DNA of 64,000 nucleotides from DASRVA01 sp050732875 (GTDB lineage Bacteria > Gemmatimonadota > Gemmatimonadetes > JACCXV01 > JAHWKZ01): NCBI GenBank assembly GCA_050732875.1, contig JBOHRQ010000001.1, positions 37,276 to 101,275 of the forward strand. The letters run 5' to 3'. The notes under the pieces are model-generated. The model saw nothing but the letters and a program-made list of their open reading frames with translations. It made no database searches and was not told where the DNA came from. Positions 51,360 to 60,679 of this stretch are shown here, in pieces. How positions within the stretch are numbered: position 1 is the stretch's first letter; each line of letters opens with the position of its first letter. A program made the position numbers and the translations under genes.

Positions 51360-52120
51360 CGTCGGCCTTCCTGGTCGGTCTCTCGCCGTACGGGGTCGAC
51401 CGGCTCTGCGGGGCGCGCCTCTTCGAGGCGCGTCGCGCTTTGCAAGACGCGCAGCTTCGCCGGTCCGACCCCGTCGACCTCGAGGACCTCCGGCCAGGCA
51501 CGAAAACCACGCCGCCGTTGGCGATCTTCGACGATTGATCTAGCAAGTTCTGGACCGATTCCACGCAGCCCCTCCAGAAACGCCGCGTCCACCTCGTTGA
51601 GACCAGGCCGCCCGGGAGCCGCATCTCGTCCGTCGAGGCGCCCCGTGGCCGCGGTTCCGGGAGGCCATTTGAGCCAGGGGCGGAGCTTCTCGAGCGTCAC
51701 CGGGCCGATCCCGCGCACCGCCTCCAGATCCTCCGGTCGCCGGAACGGGCCGCGGGTGGCACGATGCTCCAGGATGGCCGCCGCGGTCCGCGGCCCGATT
51801 CCCGGAAGCCGGACCCAGGCCGCGCGATCGGCGGTGTTGGGATCGATCGGGACAGGCTCGCCGGAGGCCCGGTCCTTTTCCCGTCGGGCTGCGAGACCGA
51901 TGGCGTAGAGAGCAGGACGTGGATCGTCGCCGGGGAGGCGGCGTGCCAGCTCCTCCGGCGTCGGCAGGGGCGGATGGAGACGGCGCTCCGACCAGTCCAC
52001 CAGTCGCTCGGGCAGGCCCATCCACCCGGCCACGACGCCGAACAGCCACGCCGCCGCCAGGCTCCCGAGGACCTGGCGCTCGGCGGGCGTCAGTCTCCCT
52101 TCCAGCCAGCCCCGTGTCAT
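51356..52120 (-). CDS. ComEA-like helix-hairpin-helix DNA-binding protein
   Basis: A 254-residue protein. One N-terminal membrane helix (about 18-36), then two HhH pairs (DPNTADRAAWVRLPGIGPRTAAAIL near 93-117; LNEVDAAFLEGLRGIGPELARSIV near 173-196). ComEA proteins bind incoming DNA in the periplasm. Being coupled to pilB, it points to pilus-driven DNA uptake, though a comEC gene is not in the window. Confidence 0.8.
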   Translation of the reverse strand: MTRGWLEGRLTPAERQVLGSLAAAWLFGVVAGWMGLPERLVDWSERRLHPPLPTPEELARRLPGDDPRPALYAIGLAARREKDRASGEPVPIDPNTADRAAWVRLPGIGPRTAAAILEHRATRGPFRRPEDLEAVRGIGPVTLEKLRPWLKWPPGTAATGRLDGRDAAPGRPGLNEVDAAFLEGLRGIGPELARSIVEDRQRRRGFRAWPEVLEVDGVGPAKLRVLQSATRLEEARPAEPVDPVRRETDQEGRR

Positions 52121-52179
52121 GGATCCGACGTTCCGTAGCCTCCGGGCCCAACCGGATCAAGAGTCGGGCCGGACCGTCG

Positions 52180-53151
52180 CTACTCCACTCCCGCCTGACG
52201 ACGAATGACTTCGAGGACGACCTCGCCGACAACGTCCAGGGTGGCCGCCGACAGCTTGTCGGGCGTGTCCTCCAGCGTGTGCCAGAACGGGTACTCGAAG
52301 TCGATGATGTCGATGGTGCGGATTCCCGCCTCGTTCAGGATGAGGTGGTCGTCGGTGATCGGCCGGCCGACCCGCGCCTCGAAGATGTCGCCGTAGCCCA
52401 GGTCCGCGGCGGCCTCCCAGACCCGGCTCACGACCTCCGGGGCGAGCTGGACGCTGTTACGCTCCTGCGGGAACCGCGCGCCTTCCTCCCCCACGAGATC
52501 CAGCAGGATGCCGAACAGCGGCCGGTAGCTCGCACCCTCGGTTTCCGCGAAGGCCCTCGCCCCCAGCAACATGTCGGGGATGAACGTGCTGAAGGTGACC
52601 GGGTCGTGGCCCCAGTCCTCGCCGTCGGTCAGCAGGAGGTCAACGCCGATCGCGAAAGGAGCCTCCGCGAGGACATCCGCGAGGGCGAGGATCACGGCCG
52701 CGCTCGAGCCGCCGTCGTTGGCTCCCGGGATCGGGCGGTCGCGGTTCGCCGGATCGGCCTCATTCTCGGCCACCGGCCGCGAGTCCCAGTGGCCGGTGAT
52801 CAGGATACGCTGCCCGGCTTGAGGATTGAACTCGGCCCACAGATTGGTCAGCTCCAGCGTGTCCCCGGCCTGCGTCACGTGCGTGAACGGGCGCTGCTCG
52901 ACGACGTCCGCGCGCTCACGCAGGTAGTCGGTCATCCACGTGAGCGCCTGTGCGTGCGCCTCGGTCCCCGGGACCCGTGGTCCGAAAGCCACGAGCTGGC
53001 GGACCAGGCTGTCGGCCAGCTCCCCGCTGAAGGCCGTCCCGGGGGTCGGCTCCGGCCCGCCACCGTCCCCCCCGCAGGCCAGCACCATCGCGAGTGCGGC
53101 CAGCCCCCCCGTCCCCACCACCCGCGCGCGACGAATCCGTGTCCCAGGCAT
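52180..53151 (-). CDS. M28-family peptidase / glutaminyl-cyclase-like lipoprotein
   Basis: A 323-residue protein with a lipoprotein signal (LAALAMVLAC, Cys26). Metal-site motifs of the M28 QC-like group are present: TGHWDSRP (His, Asp), GANDGGSSAAV (Asp), DGEDWG (Glu/Asp) and the final FWHTLEDTPDKLS (His). It acts in the periplasm as an aminopeptidase or pyroglutamate-forming cyclase; sequence alone does not decide. It is separate from the SprA gene by 91 bases and in the same direction. Confidence 0.87.
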   Translation of the reverse strand: MPGTRIRRARVVGTGGLAALAMVLACGGDGGGPEPTPGTAFSGELADSLVRQLVAFGPRVPGTEAHAQALTWMTDYLRERADVVEQRPFTHVTQAGDTLELTNLWAEFNPQAGQRILITGHWDSRPVAENEADPANRDRPIPGANDGGSSAAVILALADVLAEAPFAIGVDLLLTDGEDWGHDPVTFSTFIPDMLLGARAFAETEGASYRPLFGILLDLVGEEGARFPQERNSVQLAPEVVSRVWEAAADLGYGDIFEARVGRPITDDHLILNEAGIRTIDIIDFEYPFWHTLEDTPDKLSAATLDVVGEVVLEVIRRQAGVE

Positions 53152-53241
53152 CGCGTGAAGATAGGGTTTGAGATGGTCAAAGCCAGACGCCTCGCGAATG
53201 GAGGGCGCGACAGATGGAGCGGGGAGGCCGTCCTAAGCGGC

Positions 53242-56200
53242 CTAGAACAAGAAGTCGAGGAAGGCTTCCATCCCGATCGTCGTATTCCTTATATCCCGCT
53301 TCTGGTCCTTCCGCGACAGGTAGTTGATCGCGAACCCCGACACGACGCGTCCGAACTCGTACGCTATGGACGGACGGACCTCGGTCGTCACGGTCTTCAG
53401 ATTGACCACCGGCGTCTCCGACTGAGGCGTGTTCGTCTCGTCCAGGCGATAGCGTCGTGCGAAGGTGAGCGAGGTCAGGAGCGGCTGCTTCAGCTTCACG
53501 CCCCAGAGGGTCGGGAACGGGATGTACAGCGTCGTCCCGGGCCGGATGTCATAGTCGAGGCTGACCAGGTAGTCCGTCGAGTTCTCTTCGCGGCGGCTGT
53601 CGATGGCGCCGCCCCGGACCTGGGTCGTGAAAGCCTGGCTGTTCACCGCCCGGATATCGGTCGACAGCCCGTTCCGGAGCGTGAACCCGAACGACAGGAT
53701 GGGGTCCCACTGCCGGCGGTCGGAATCGCTGAGGAGCTGGTCGTTGGTGATGTTGTCGCTGGTACGGCGCTCGAACGCAGAGGTCACGGAGGTGGTTGCC
53801 ACCCATGGCTGGAGAAAACCCGGGAGCTGGATGTTCCTCCACTGCAGGTCGACGCTCGGCCATACACGCGTCGAGCTCAGGTTGACGCCCTCCAGATAGC
53901 GCCGGGTGTCGTCGGTCTCCCGATAGGAGCCGCGGACCAGCAGGCCTTCGAGGGGCTCGATCCCCGTCGAGAGGCCCCACTCGTCGTAGCGTCCGAAGTT
54001 CTGCGGGCGGCTCTGGTTCTCCTCGTCGAGGTCGCCAAAGCCCCATCCGAACCCGAACGTGGGATCGTTCTCCTCCTGGACGTAGAAAACGTTCTCGCGG
54101 CGCCGGGCGTCGTAGCGGATGGGCTCGAAGAATTGCTCCCACCAGCTTTCCCTCGACGAGGTCGCCACCGGGCCGGTCTGGTCGCCCCCGTCGGATTGCA
54201 GAAGTCCGACCAGCTGGGGGAGCCCGATCTGGAGGCTCAAGGCGTGGTTGGTCGATACCCCGAAGTCGCGCACGTCCAGGCTGTCCAGGCTCCGGCTCGC
54301 CTCGCGGGTGTGGTTCTTGGTGAAGGAGCTGCTGTATGAGTAGCGCGGGGTCAGCCACGTCGCGACGGGAGGCGACCAGTCGAAGTCGAAGTTCTGGGAC
54401 CGAAGGGCCTCTGTTCCCAGCGAGGGACGATTGAAGACCGTCTCCGGAAACACCAGGTCGCGCGTCGAATCCCAGCCCACCCGGGCCCGCATCGACGCGA
54501 ACGGCTGGAACTCGACCGCGGCCTGTCCACTCAGGTTGCGCGTCGTGTCGGCCGTAAAGTCGGCTCCGTCGGCGAACAGCTTGCTCTCCGCGCGCTCCTC
54601 GAAGGCGGTCGTCGCGCTCACCGTGACGTCGGCCGGCACGAGGTTCAGATCGACCGAGGCGAGCCGCTGAAGAAGCTGGCTGTCTTTGAGGAACGCCGGC
54701 CACGGAAGCCCGGCCAGCCAGCCCAGCCCGAGGGGCAGGGCTCGCTTGCGGAAGCCGCTCCGGTAGCCGATGTACGTATCCCAGCGCCCGCGCTCGCTGT
54801 CGAGGTCGACCGAGCCGAAGTTGTCGTCCCGATAGGTCATCCGGAGCTCCAGGCGATCCAGGGTCGCAGAGATCAGGGGGTTGGAAGACTGCCGGGTACG
54901 GAAGGCGCGCAGGGTGACCAGGTCCGATTCGCTGCTTCGCTCGATAGAGTCGCGATCCGCCCCGCTCGTCACCAGGATGTCCGAACCCACGCGATAGAGC
55001 GGGATGTCGCTCGCCCCGAAGTGGTTCCAGGTGAGGGGCACGGAGACGCCCCACGACTCGGGGAGAAACTGGTCCAGGCGGACCAGCGCGTTCACGTCCA
55101 GATCTCCGCGGTCGAAATTGTTCCGGCCGGCGCCCAGATTGCGGTATCGTCCGCTGCGCGCTTCGTACGAGACGTCCACCCGCGCCACGTCCGCGAGACC
55201 GACCTGCGCGTTGATGTAAGCGGCGGCCCCGCCGTCTCGCAGCGGTGCGGTCAGCCGCCACTCGTCGATCCAGAAGGAGCCGGTGACCGGCGCGCCGGTC
55301 GAGTTCTCGACGCCGATCGTGAGCTGGCTGACCTCGGTCAGCGTGGGTGGAGGCGTATCCGCGGTCGCCACCCGGACCCGATACCGGCCATCCTCGGACA
55401 CGCGGGTCCCGGTGTCGGCCCCCGCCTCGGCGAGGCTGTCCAGCAGGGCCCGCTTGAGCTCGGTGAACACCTCGAAGTCGATGACGTGCTCCTCCCACTC
55501 CATGTCGCGCAGCGGAGCCGCATACTCGTAGACGTTCAGAGTGTCGATGCCGAACGAGACGAAGAAGCTGGGCTGACCCGCGCCCTCCACTCCACGACCC
55601 TGCACCCACACCCGCATGCGCTCGTAGTCGATGTACGACTCGCGGTCGAACAGGGGCCGGTAGATCGTCCCGCGCGCGCTCTGGGGAAGGCCCCGGTAGG
55701 TGAGCTCCAGCGACTGCTCGCGGACGATTCCGCTCACCCCCGCCACCTGGTCGGCCCGATCCTGCTCGGCGATCACGCCCGGCGGACTGACGTAATCCGG
55801 GTTCTCACGATCATTGATGGCGGTAACCTGCAGGCTGTCGGTTTCCTGTCCCGCCAGCGGGGTGCCGTCCGCGCCCACGATCCCGCGCTTCAGGAAGGTC
55901 GACCCCACGATCTCGAGATCCACGATCTCGAAGTCGGCCGGGTTCTCGAGGCCGCTGAACGCCATCCTCACGATCCGTGCGTTCCGCAGGTCGGGACTCC
56001 CCACCACCTGATCGGGCGACACGAGCGGGAGGCGGATGCGACGGAACCCCGTCGAGGATCGGCTGCCCGGCACGACGTAACGGTCGCTCGTGAGATCGAT
56101 CTCCCAGCGCAGCAGATCCTCCTGCCGGTCGAGAATGCCGTTCAGATTGCTGTCCTCGGTTTCCAGGACACTGTTGTTCTCCCCTCCGTTCGGGTTGATC

Positions 56201-59094
56201 GGAAACCCGTCCGCCGCACTCCGCTCGTCGAAATCGTCGGTCCCGTCGTCTCCGGGCACGTCAGCGGCATCCTGCCCCGGCACGCCGTCGAGACCCGTGT
56301 CCTCGTTGACGTCCAGGTTGTTGTCCCGCGTGTCGGGGTTCGCCTCCTCGGTGTCGAGCTCTCCGAGACCGAGCGGCGCCCGACTTTCGTCGAGCCGCAC
56401 GGCATCCTCGTCCACGGCCCCCAGATCGACGATGATCTCGCCCCTCACCCCCCGGACGAAGAACTCGATGAACTCCTGTCGCGTCAGATCCTCGCCGGTG
56501 GTCGACAGCACGGTCTCGATCGATCGCCAGGAAGCCATCCGCTCGGCGGGCGTCTCCCCGATCGGATCGAGCCGGACCACGAAGTTGTTCTCCCCGACGT
56601 CGACCTCACCCCGACGCTCCCCGGTGACCTGCTCGGTCGGGATGAAGAACGTGTACCAGCGGGCATCCGCGATATCGGTGAGCGAGAGACCGGACTGCGT
56701 GGGCATCGAGGACGCGTGCCAGACCCGGAAGAACAGGCTCAGCCGCTTGGCGATCTCGATGTTCTCGAAGTCGTTCAGGAAGACCTGCCCGTCGGTGTTG
56801 GGGTCGGGACGACTGAAGGCCATCTCGCCGCGCAGGGAGAACGAGGAGGGTGTCTCGACGGTCGAGCCGGGGAGGCCGGCCAGCCAGCGGTCCATGAAGA
56901 CCATCGGTTGCGACCACGAGCCATCCACCTCGGCGATCAGGGCCTGCGTCGGCTCGGCGCCGAGGATCGGCCGATTGGCCAGGCTCTCCTTCCGCTGCAG
57001 CATGAGGGTCGAGTTCAGGACGGCCCCCTGTCCGAGCCGGTAGGATCCCGCGGCGCCGTACAGCGTCGTCGGAGCGAGGTTGAACAGCGGAGCCACCTCG
57101 TACTGGATGGCCAGGCGGTCGTTGGGATGGCGTTCGGCCAGCGCGGCCGGGTCGCTCAGGACGAGTCGGCCAAGTTCGTAGAGGATCTGGTAGTCTTCCC
57201 CGCGGACGAGGGTTTCCGTCCCGATCGAAATCCGCTCCGACCCCTCGATGACATTGGCCGACCCCAGCTCGATCTCGCCGCTCAGGCCGCCGCGCGACAG
57301 GTAGCTGGCCTCGATGAAATAGACCTGGTCGTCCAGCGCGGTCCGGTTCGGGTCGCTGTTGAAGTAGAGCTGCCGGTTGGGACGCTCGATCGGGATCGCC
57401 GCGCCCGTCTCGTCCGTGGGCTGGAAGAACGGGCGGACGTCCGGCAGGACGATGAAGTCCGGTCCCTGGAAGGGGTCGCGCAGGATGCGCGGCAGGTTGA
57501 CCCGACCGTTGGCGTCGGTGAGCCCGAAGACCTGCGAGTACTTCCGGGACTCGCCCCCGATCGACTCGAAGGTCTGGCGGAGGTCCTGGTTGCCACGGTA
57601 GATCTCCAGCTCCAGGGAGCCGAGCTGGATGTTTGGCTCGCGCAGGGAATAGATGTTGCGAAGCGTGTAGTCCCAGGTGAAGTCGAGCGTGTCGGGATTC
57701 GTCGGCTTGACCAGCTTGAGGACCTGGTCCTCGGCGTCCTGTGTCGTCCCGACCTGCGTCCCTCCGCCGGTGAGATACGAGACTCCCAGCACCTCGGAAT
57801 CGTTGAGCTGGCGCCGCATCTGCAGGACGATCCCGTCGGTGACGACATAATCCTGCCCCTCGATTAGGAGGTCGAAGAAGCCCTCGTACGTCTGTTCCGG
57901 GAACGCGTTCGGATCAACCGGGTTGACCAGCGCCTCGCCACGCTTGGAGTTCTGCTCCCGGTTGTTCGAGAAGTTCCCATCGTCGAGCCAGACGTTGAGC
58001 GTACCGAGCACGGGCTGCGACGCCGGGTTCGCGAGCACGGTCCCCGGATTGGGGAAGATCAGGCGGTCCAAAGCCAGGGAGTCGGGGTGGAACAGCAGAA
58101 AGAACCGGTCGCGCTGGAACTGGGTGTCCTTGATGTCGAGGGTGATCTCCGATAGGACGCCCTCGCCGCTGGGAGCGATCGACAGGGATCGCTCCGTGCT
58201 CTCCCCCTCCTTGCGCGTGCCCAGGACCCGGAAGTCCATGGGCCCGAGCTGGGCGACCGCCTGAGCGCCGAACGTCCCCGTCCCCACCGACCCGCCGAGA
58301 AAGCGAGACGGCGGCAGCGCGACGCTGATGTCCCCCATCTCCACCTTCTGGAGGACTTCGTCTTCGCTCCCCGTGTAGGCGGCGGTGATGAGCTGTCTGG
58401 ACTCCAGCTCGCGCTGCGAGTTGAAGTCGACCGCCACGTCCAGCTTCGTCCCGACGGTCCCCAGGATCTTGAGGTCGAGGGTCTGGTCCAGATCGAGGTC
58501 GAAGTTGCCCGACGTCCGGCGGAGCAGCTCGGTCCGCAGGTCGGGATTCTGCTTCGAGCGCGCTCCGAGCGCGCCCAGATGCAGCTTGCCCTGGACGTCG
58601 AACTCGGAGCCCTCGCCGAAGACGCGCGCGAGCGGCTCCGGAATCCGGAGCGGGTTCTCGAGCTCGGGGATGAGCCCCTCTTCCTCGTCGCGCCGGCCGG
58701 CAAGTCGGTCGGCCACGACCTGCCTCCAGAGACGGGCGTCGCGGCGGCTCCGGGCCTCCCTGAGATAGGCCAGCACGTCGAGCCCGCTCACGACCGGGAG
58801 CCCCTCTCGGTCGGGCAGGGGGGTCGGCCGGCCGGGCACCACGGCGCCCAGCCACGGATCGAAGGCGAGCATCGAATCGGGCGGCAGGGTCTCGAGGTTC
58901 GTCAGGAGCGCATGCCGCCATCCGAGGGCCGGCACGCGTGCGTCCGGCTCCTGGGCGCGCGCCGGCGGGGCGGCCAGAAGGACGGCCGCCAGAGCGCCAA
59001 GGGACGCCGCCCGAACTGTGCACGAGGGAGCCGACGCTCTCCCCGCGGGTATCAGGAAGCGCGGCCCGGTGATTGTTCGCAGGAAATGTCGAAT
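53242..59094 (-). CDS. sprA: SprA-family outer-membrane protein (T9SS translocon-like)
   Basis: About 1,950 residues. Recognisable SprA features: repeated beta-rich segments, the GQVFLNDFENIEIAKRL motif, NPDYVSPPGV, RPLFDRESY, and a C-terminal Phe end (EAFLDFLF) fitting outer-membrane insertion. SprA forms the large type 9 secretion channel in Bacteroidota; homologues occur in related phyla. The first standard start is GTG 58935, but the frame upstream to the stop at 59157 encodes a clear Sec signal (AASLGALAAVLLAAPPARA|QE) and contains no ATG/GTG/TTG. The ATT at 59094 (GAGG upstream) or CTG 59082/59055 are candidate starts; a one-base error near 59023, where a GTG lies in another frame, is the other explanation. 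Confidence 0.82.
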   Translation of the reverse strand: MRHFLRTITGPRFLIPAGRASAPSCTVRAASLGALAAVLLAAPPARAQEPDARVPALGWRHALLTNLETLPPDSMLAFDPWLGAVVPGRPTPLPDREGLPVVSGLDVLAYLREARSRRDARLWRQVVADRLAGRRDEEEGLIPELENPLRIPEPLARVFGEGSEFDVQGKLHLGALGARSKQNPDLRTELLRRTSGNFDLDLDQTLDLKILGTVGTKLDVAVDFNSQRELESRQLITAAYTGSEDEVLQKVEMGDISVALPPSRFLGGSVGTGTFGAQAVAQLGPMDFRVLGTRKEGESTERSLSIAPSGEGVLSEITLDIKDTQFQRDRFFLLFHPDSLALDRLIFPNPGTVLANPASQPVLGTLNVWLDDGNFSNNREQNSKRGEALVNPVDPNAFPEQTYEGFFDLLIEGQDYVVTDGIVLQMRRQLNDSEVLGVSYLTGGGTQVGTTQDAEDQVLKLVKPTNPDTLDFTWDYTLRNIYSLREPNIQLGSLELEIYRGNQDLRQTFESIGGESRKYSQVFGLTDANGRVNLPRILRDPFQGPDFIVLPDVRPFFQPTDETGAAIPIERPNRQLYFNSDPNRTALDDQVYFIEASYLSRGGLSGEIELGSANVIEGSERISIGTETLVRGEDYQILYELGRLVLSDPAALAERHPNDRLAIQYEVAPLFNLAPTTLYGAAGSYRLGQGAVLNSTLMLQRKESLANRPILGAEPTQALIAEVDGSWSQPMVFMDRWLAGLPGSTVETPSSFSLRGEMAFSRPDPNTDGQVFLNDFENIEIAKRLSLFFRVWHASSMPTQSGLSLTDIADARWYTFFIPTEQVTGERRGEVDVGENNFVVRLDPIGETPAERMASWRSIETVLSTTGEDLTRQEFIEFFVRGVRGEIIVDLGAVDEDAVRLDESRAPLGLGELDTEEANPDTRDNNLDVNEDTGLDGVPGQDAADVPGDDGTDDFDERSAADGFPINPNGGENNSVLETEDSNLNGILDRQEDLLRWEIDLTSDRYVVPGSRSSTGFRRIRLPLVSPDQVVGSPDLRNARIVRMAFSGLENPADFEIVDLEIVGSTFLKRGIVGADGTPLAGQETDSLQVTAINDRENPDYVSPPGVIAEQDRADQVAGVSGIVREQSLELTYRGLPQSARGTIYRPLFDRESYIDYERMRVWVQGRGVEGAGQPSFFVSFGIDTLNVYEYAAPLRDMEWEEHVIDFEVFTELKRALLDSLAEAGADTGTRVSEDGRYRVRVATADTPPPTLTEVSQLTIGVENSTGAPVTGSFWIDEWRLTAPLRDGGAAAYINAQVGLADVARVDVSYEARSGRYRNLGAGRNNFDRGDLDVNALVRLDQFLPESWGVSVPLTWNHFGASDIPLYRVGSDILVTSGADRDSIERSSESDLVTLRAFRTRQSSNPLISATLDRLELRMTYRDDNFGSVDLDSERGRWDTYIGYRSGFRKRALPLGLGWLAGLPWPAFLKDSQLLQRLASVDLNLVPADVTVSATTAFEERAESKLFADGADFTADTTRNLSGQAAVEFQPFASMRARVGWDSTRDLVFPETVFNRPSLGTEALRSQNFDFDWSPPVATWLTPRYSYSSSFTKNHTREASRSLDSLDVRDFGVSTNHALSLQIGLPQLVGLLQSDGGDQTGPVATSSRESWWEQFFEPIRYDARRRENVFYVQEENDPTFGFGWGFGDLDEENQSRPQNFGRYDEWGLSTGIEPLEGLLVRGSYRETDDTRRYLEGVNLSSTRVWPSVDLQWRNIQLPGFLQPWVATTSVTSAFERRTSDNITNDQLLSDSDRRQWDPILSFGFTLRNGLSTDIRAVNSQAFTTQVRGGAIDSRREENSTDYLVSLDYDIRPGTTLYIPFPTLWGVKLKQPLLTSLTFARRYRLDETNTPQSETPVVNLKTVTTEVRPSIAYEFGRVVSGFAINYLSRKDQKRDIRNTTIGMEAFLDFLF

Positions 59095-59228
59095 GTTAGC
59101 TTGGCCTCGGTCCGGGCCGCCCGCTGCGGCCGTAAACGCCGCTCCGCGTGTAATTTAGATGGCGTCGTCGCACGCCTTGGAATATAGGTCGAGCCCCCCC
59201 GCGGTCAACCGAGCGTGAAGGTCCAGGC

Positions 59229-60674
59229 ATGCGTGTAATCCGCGATCTGTTCAGTGCTCGAATCCTCTCGCTGTACGCTCTGCGCGAACACGTGGGGCCG
59301 TTCGTGTTCGCGCTCATCGTGTTCACGTTCATCATGCTCATGAACCAGGTGGCTCGCCAGTTCCAGAACCTGGCCGGCAAGGGGCTTGGGGCGGGGGTGA
59401 TCGTGCAGATTTTCGGGCTGTCGATCCCCCTGACCGTAGCGGTCACCATACCCATGGCCGTCCTGGTCGGCACGATGGCCGCCTTCGGGCGTCTGTCCGG
59501 TGACAACGAGATCACCGCCATGCGGGCCAACGGGATCGGTCTCCACCAGATCATTGCGCCCACACTGGCGGCCGCCATCGTGGTCGCCGCGATCTCGGTC
59601 TGGTTCAACGACACGATCCTGCCCGAGAGCAACCACCGGCTCAGCCAGCTCATGCAGGACATCCAGCGCACCAAGCCGACCGTGGTTCTGGAGGAAAAAC
59701 GGTTCAACGACCCCACCGGTTTGGGGGACTTCCGGATCGAGCCCCAGCGCCTCGACCGGCAGACCAACATGATGTACGGGCTCAGGATCTTCGACATGTC
59801 GGACGTGCAGGATCAGCGAACCATTCTAGCCGACAGCGGGCGCATGGATTACACGCCCAATCGCGAGGACGCCGTGCTGACCCTGTGGAACGGCAAGATC
59901 CACCAGCGAGACATCTCCAGTCCCGGCGAATACGAGGTGCTCGAGTTCGAGACCCAGCAGATCCTCCTGCGCGGAGTGGGCTCCACCATGGATCAGAGTC
60001 AGGAGATCGGCGCCATGCGCAGCGATCGCGAGATGGACCTGGGAACGCTTCTCGCCAACGTGCGGAACGAGGAGGACCGGATCGCCAGGGCACAGACCGA
60101 CCTCGAGAAGACGGTCGTCGACCACCTGGCGATCCTGCTCGGAGACTCGCTGAACGTCTCGCTGTCGGACAGCGGGGCGGCGGTGACGCTGGGTCCACGT
60201 GAGCCCGTCGAGCAGGCGCGCTACCGGCGGAGCATGGTCCAGCGTCTCAGCCAGGCGATCGACTATTCCGAGCGGCAGCGCAACAAGTTCCTGGTGGAGT
60301 ACCACAAGAAGTTCGCCATCCCCATCGCCTGCATCGTTTTCGTGCTGATCGGCGCTCCCGTGGGGGTGCGTTCGCGCCGTGGCGGGTTCGGCTTCGCCAT
60401 GGGCGTCAGCACCCTGGTCTTCGTCTTCTACTACCTCTTCCTGACGGGAGGCGAGGACCTCGCCGACCGACGGCTGCTGCCGCCGTGGGTCTCGATGTGG
60501 CTGGCGAACATCGTGTTCCTCGCGATCGGGCTGGTGCTGCTGCGCGCCACCACCCGGGAAACGGGAGGTCGGCGCTGGAAGGGATCCCGCCTGTGGCCGT
60601 GGCGGCGCGACGAGCCCGAGGTCCATGAGGCGAGCCTCGAGCGGCGCGGCGAACGGGTCGGGGTCGGGGGCTGA
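59229..60674 (+). CDS. lptF: LptF/LptG-family LPS-export permease (LptF)
   Basis: A 481-residue protein with the YjgP/YjgQ fold: three N-terminal membrane helices (with FTFIMLMNQVARQF and IPLTVAVTIPMAVLVGTM), a jellyroll-like periplasmic domain (about 130-330, with TVVLEEKRFNDPTG), and three C-terminal helices (AIPIACIVFVLIGAPVG). With LptG and LptB2 it extracts LPS from the inner membrane. It is divergent from sprA. The C-terminal tail is basic. lptG starts five bases after its stop. Confidence 0.92.
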   Translation: MRVIRDLFSARILSLYALREHVGPFVFALIVFTFIMLMNQVARQFQNLAGKGLGAGVIVQIFGLSIPLTVAVTIPMAVLVGTMAAFGRLSGDNEITAMRANGIGLHQIIAPTLAAAIVVAAISVWFNDTILPESNHRLSQLMQDIQRTKPTVVLEEKRFNDPTGLGDFRIEPQRLDRQTNMMYGLRIFDMSDVQDQRTILADSGRMDYTPNREDAVLTLWNGKIHQRDISSPGEYEVLEFETQQILLRGVGSTMDQSQEIGAMRSDREMDLGTLLANVRNEEDRIARAQTDLEKTVVDHLAILLGDSLNVSLSDSGAAVTLGPREPVEQARYRRSMVQRLSQAIDYSERQRNKFLVEYHKKFAIPIACIVFVLIGAPVGVRSRRGGFGFAMGVSTLVFVFYYLFLTGGEDLADRRLLPPWVSMWLANIVFLAIGLVLLRATTRETGGRRWKGSRLWPWRRDEPEVHEASLERRGERVGVGG

Positions 60675-60679
60675 TCGGG

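Noticed and set aside
52121..52180. Sigma-54 promoter before the comEA-like/pilB string
   Set aside because: A GG element and TTG are present, but the -12 GC is replaced by GA, so the site fails the core requirement.
55021..57867. A 948-codon open frame on the plus strand opposite sprA
   Set aside because: A shadow of the sprA coding frame; the translation is Asp/Arg/Val-rich without domains or a plausible start signal.
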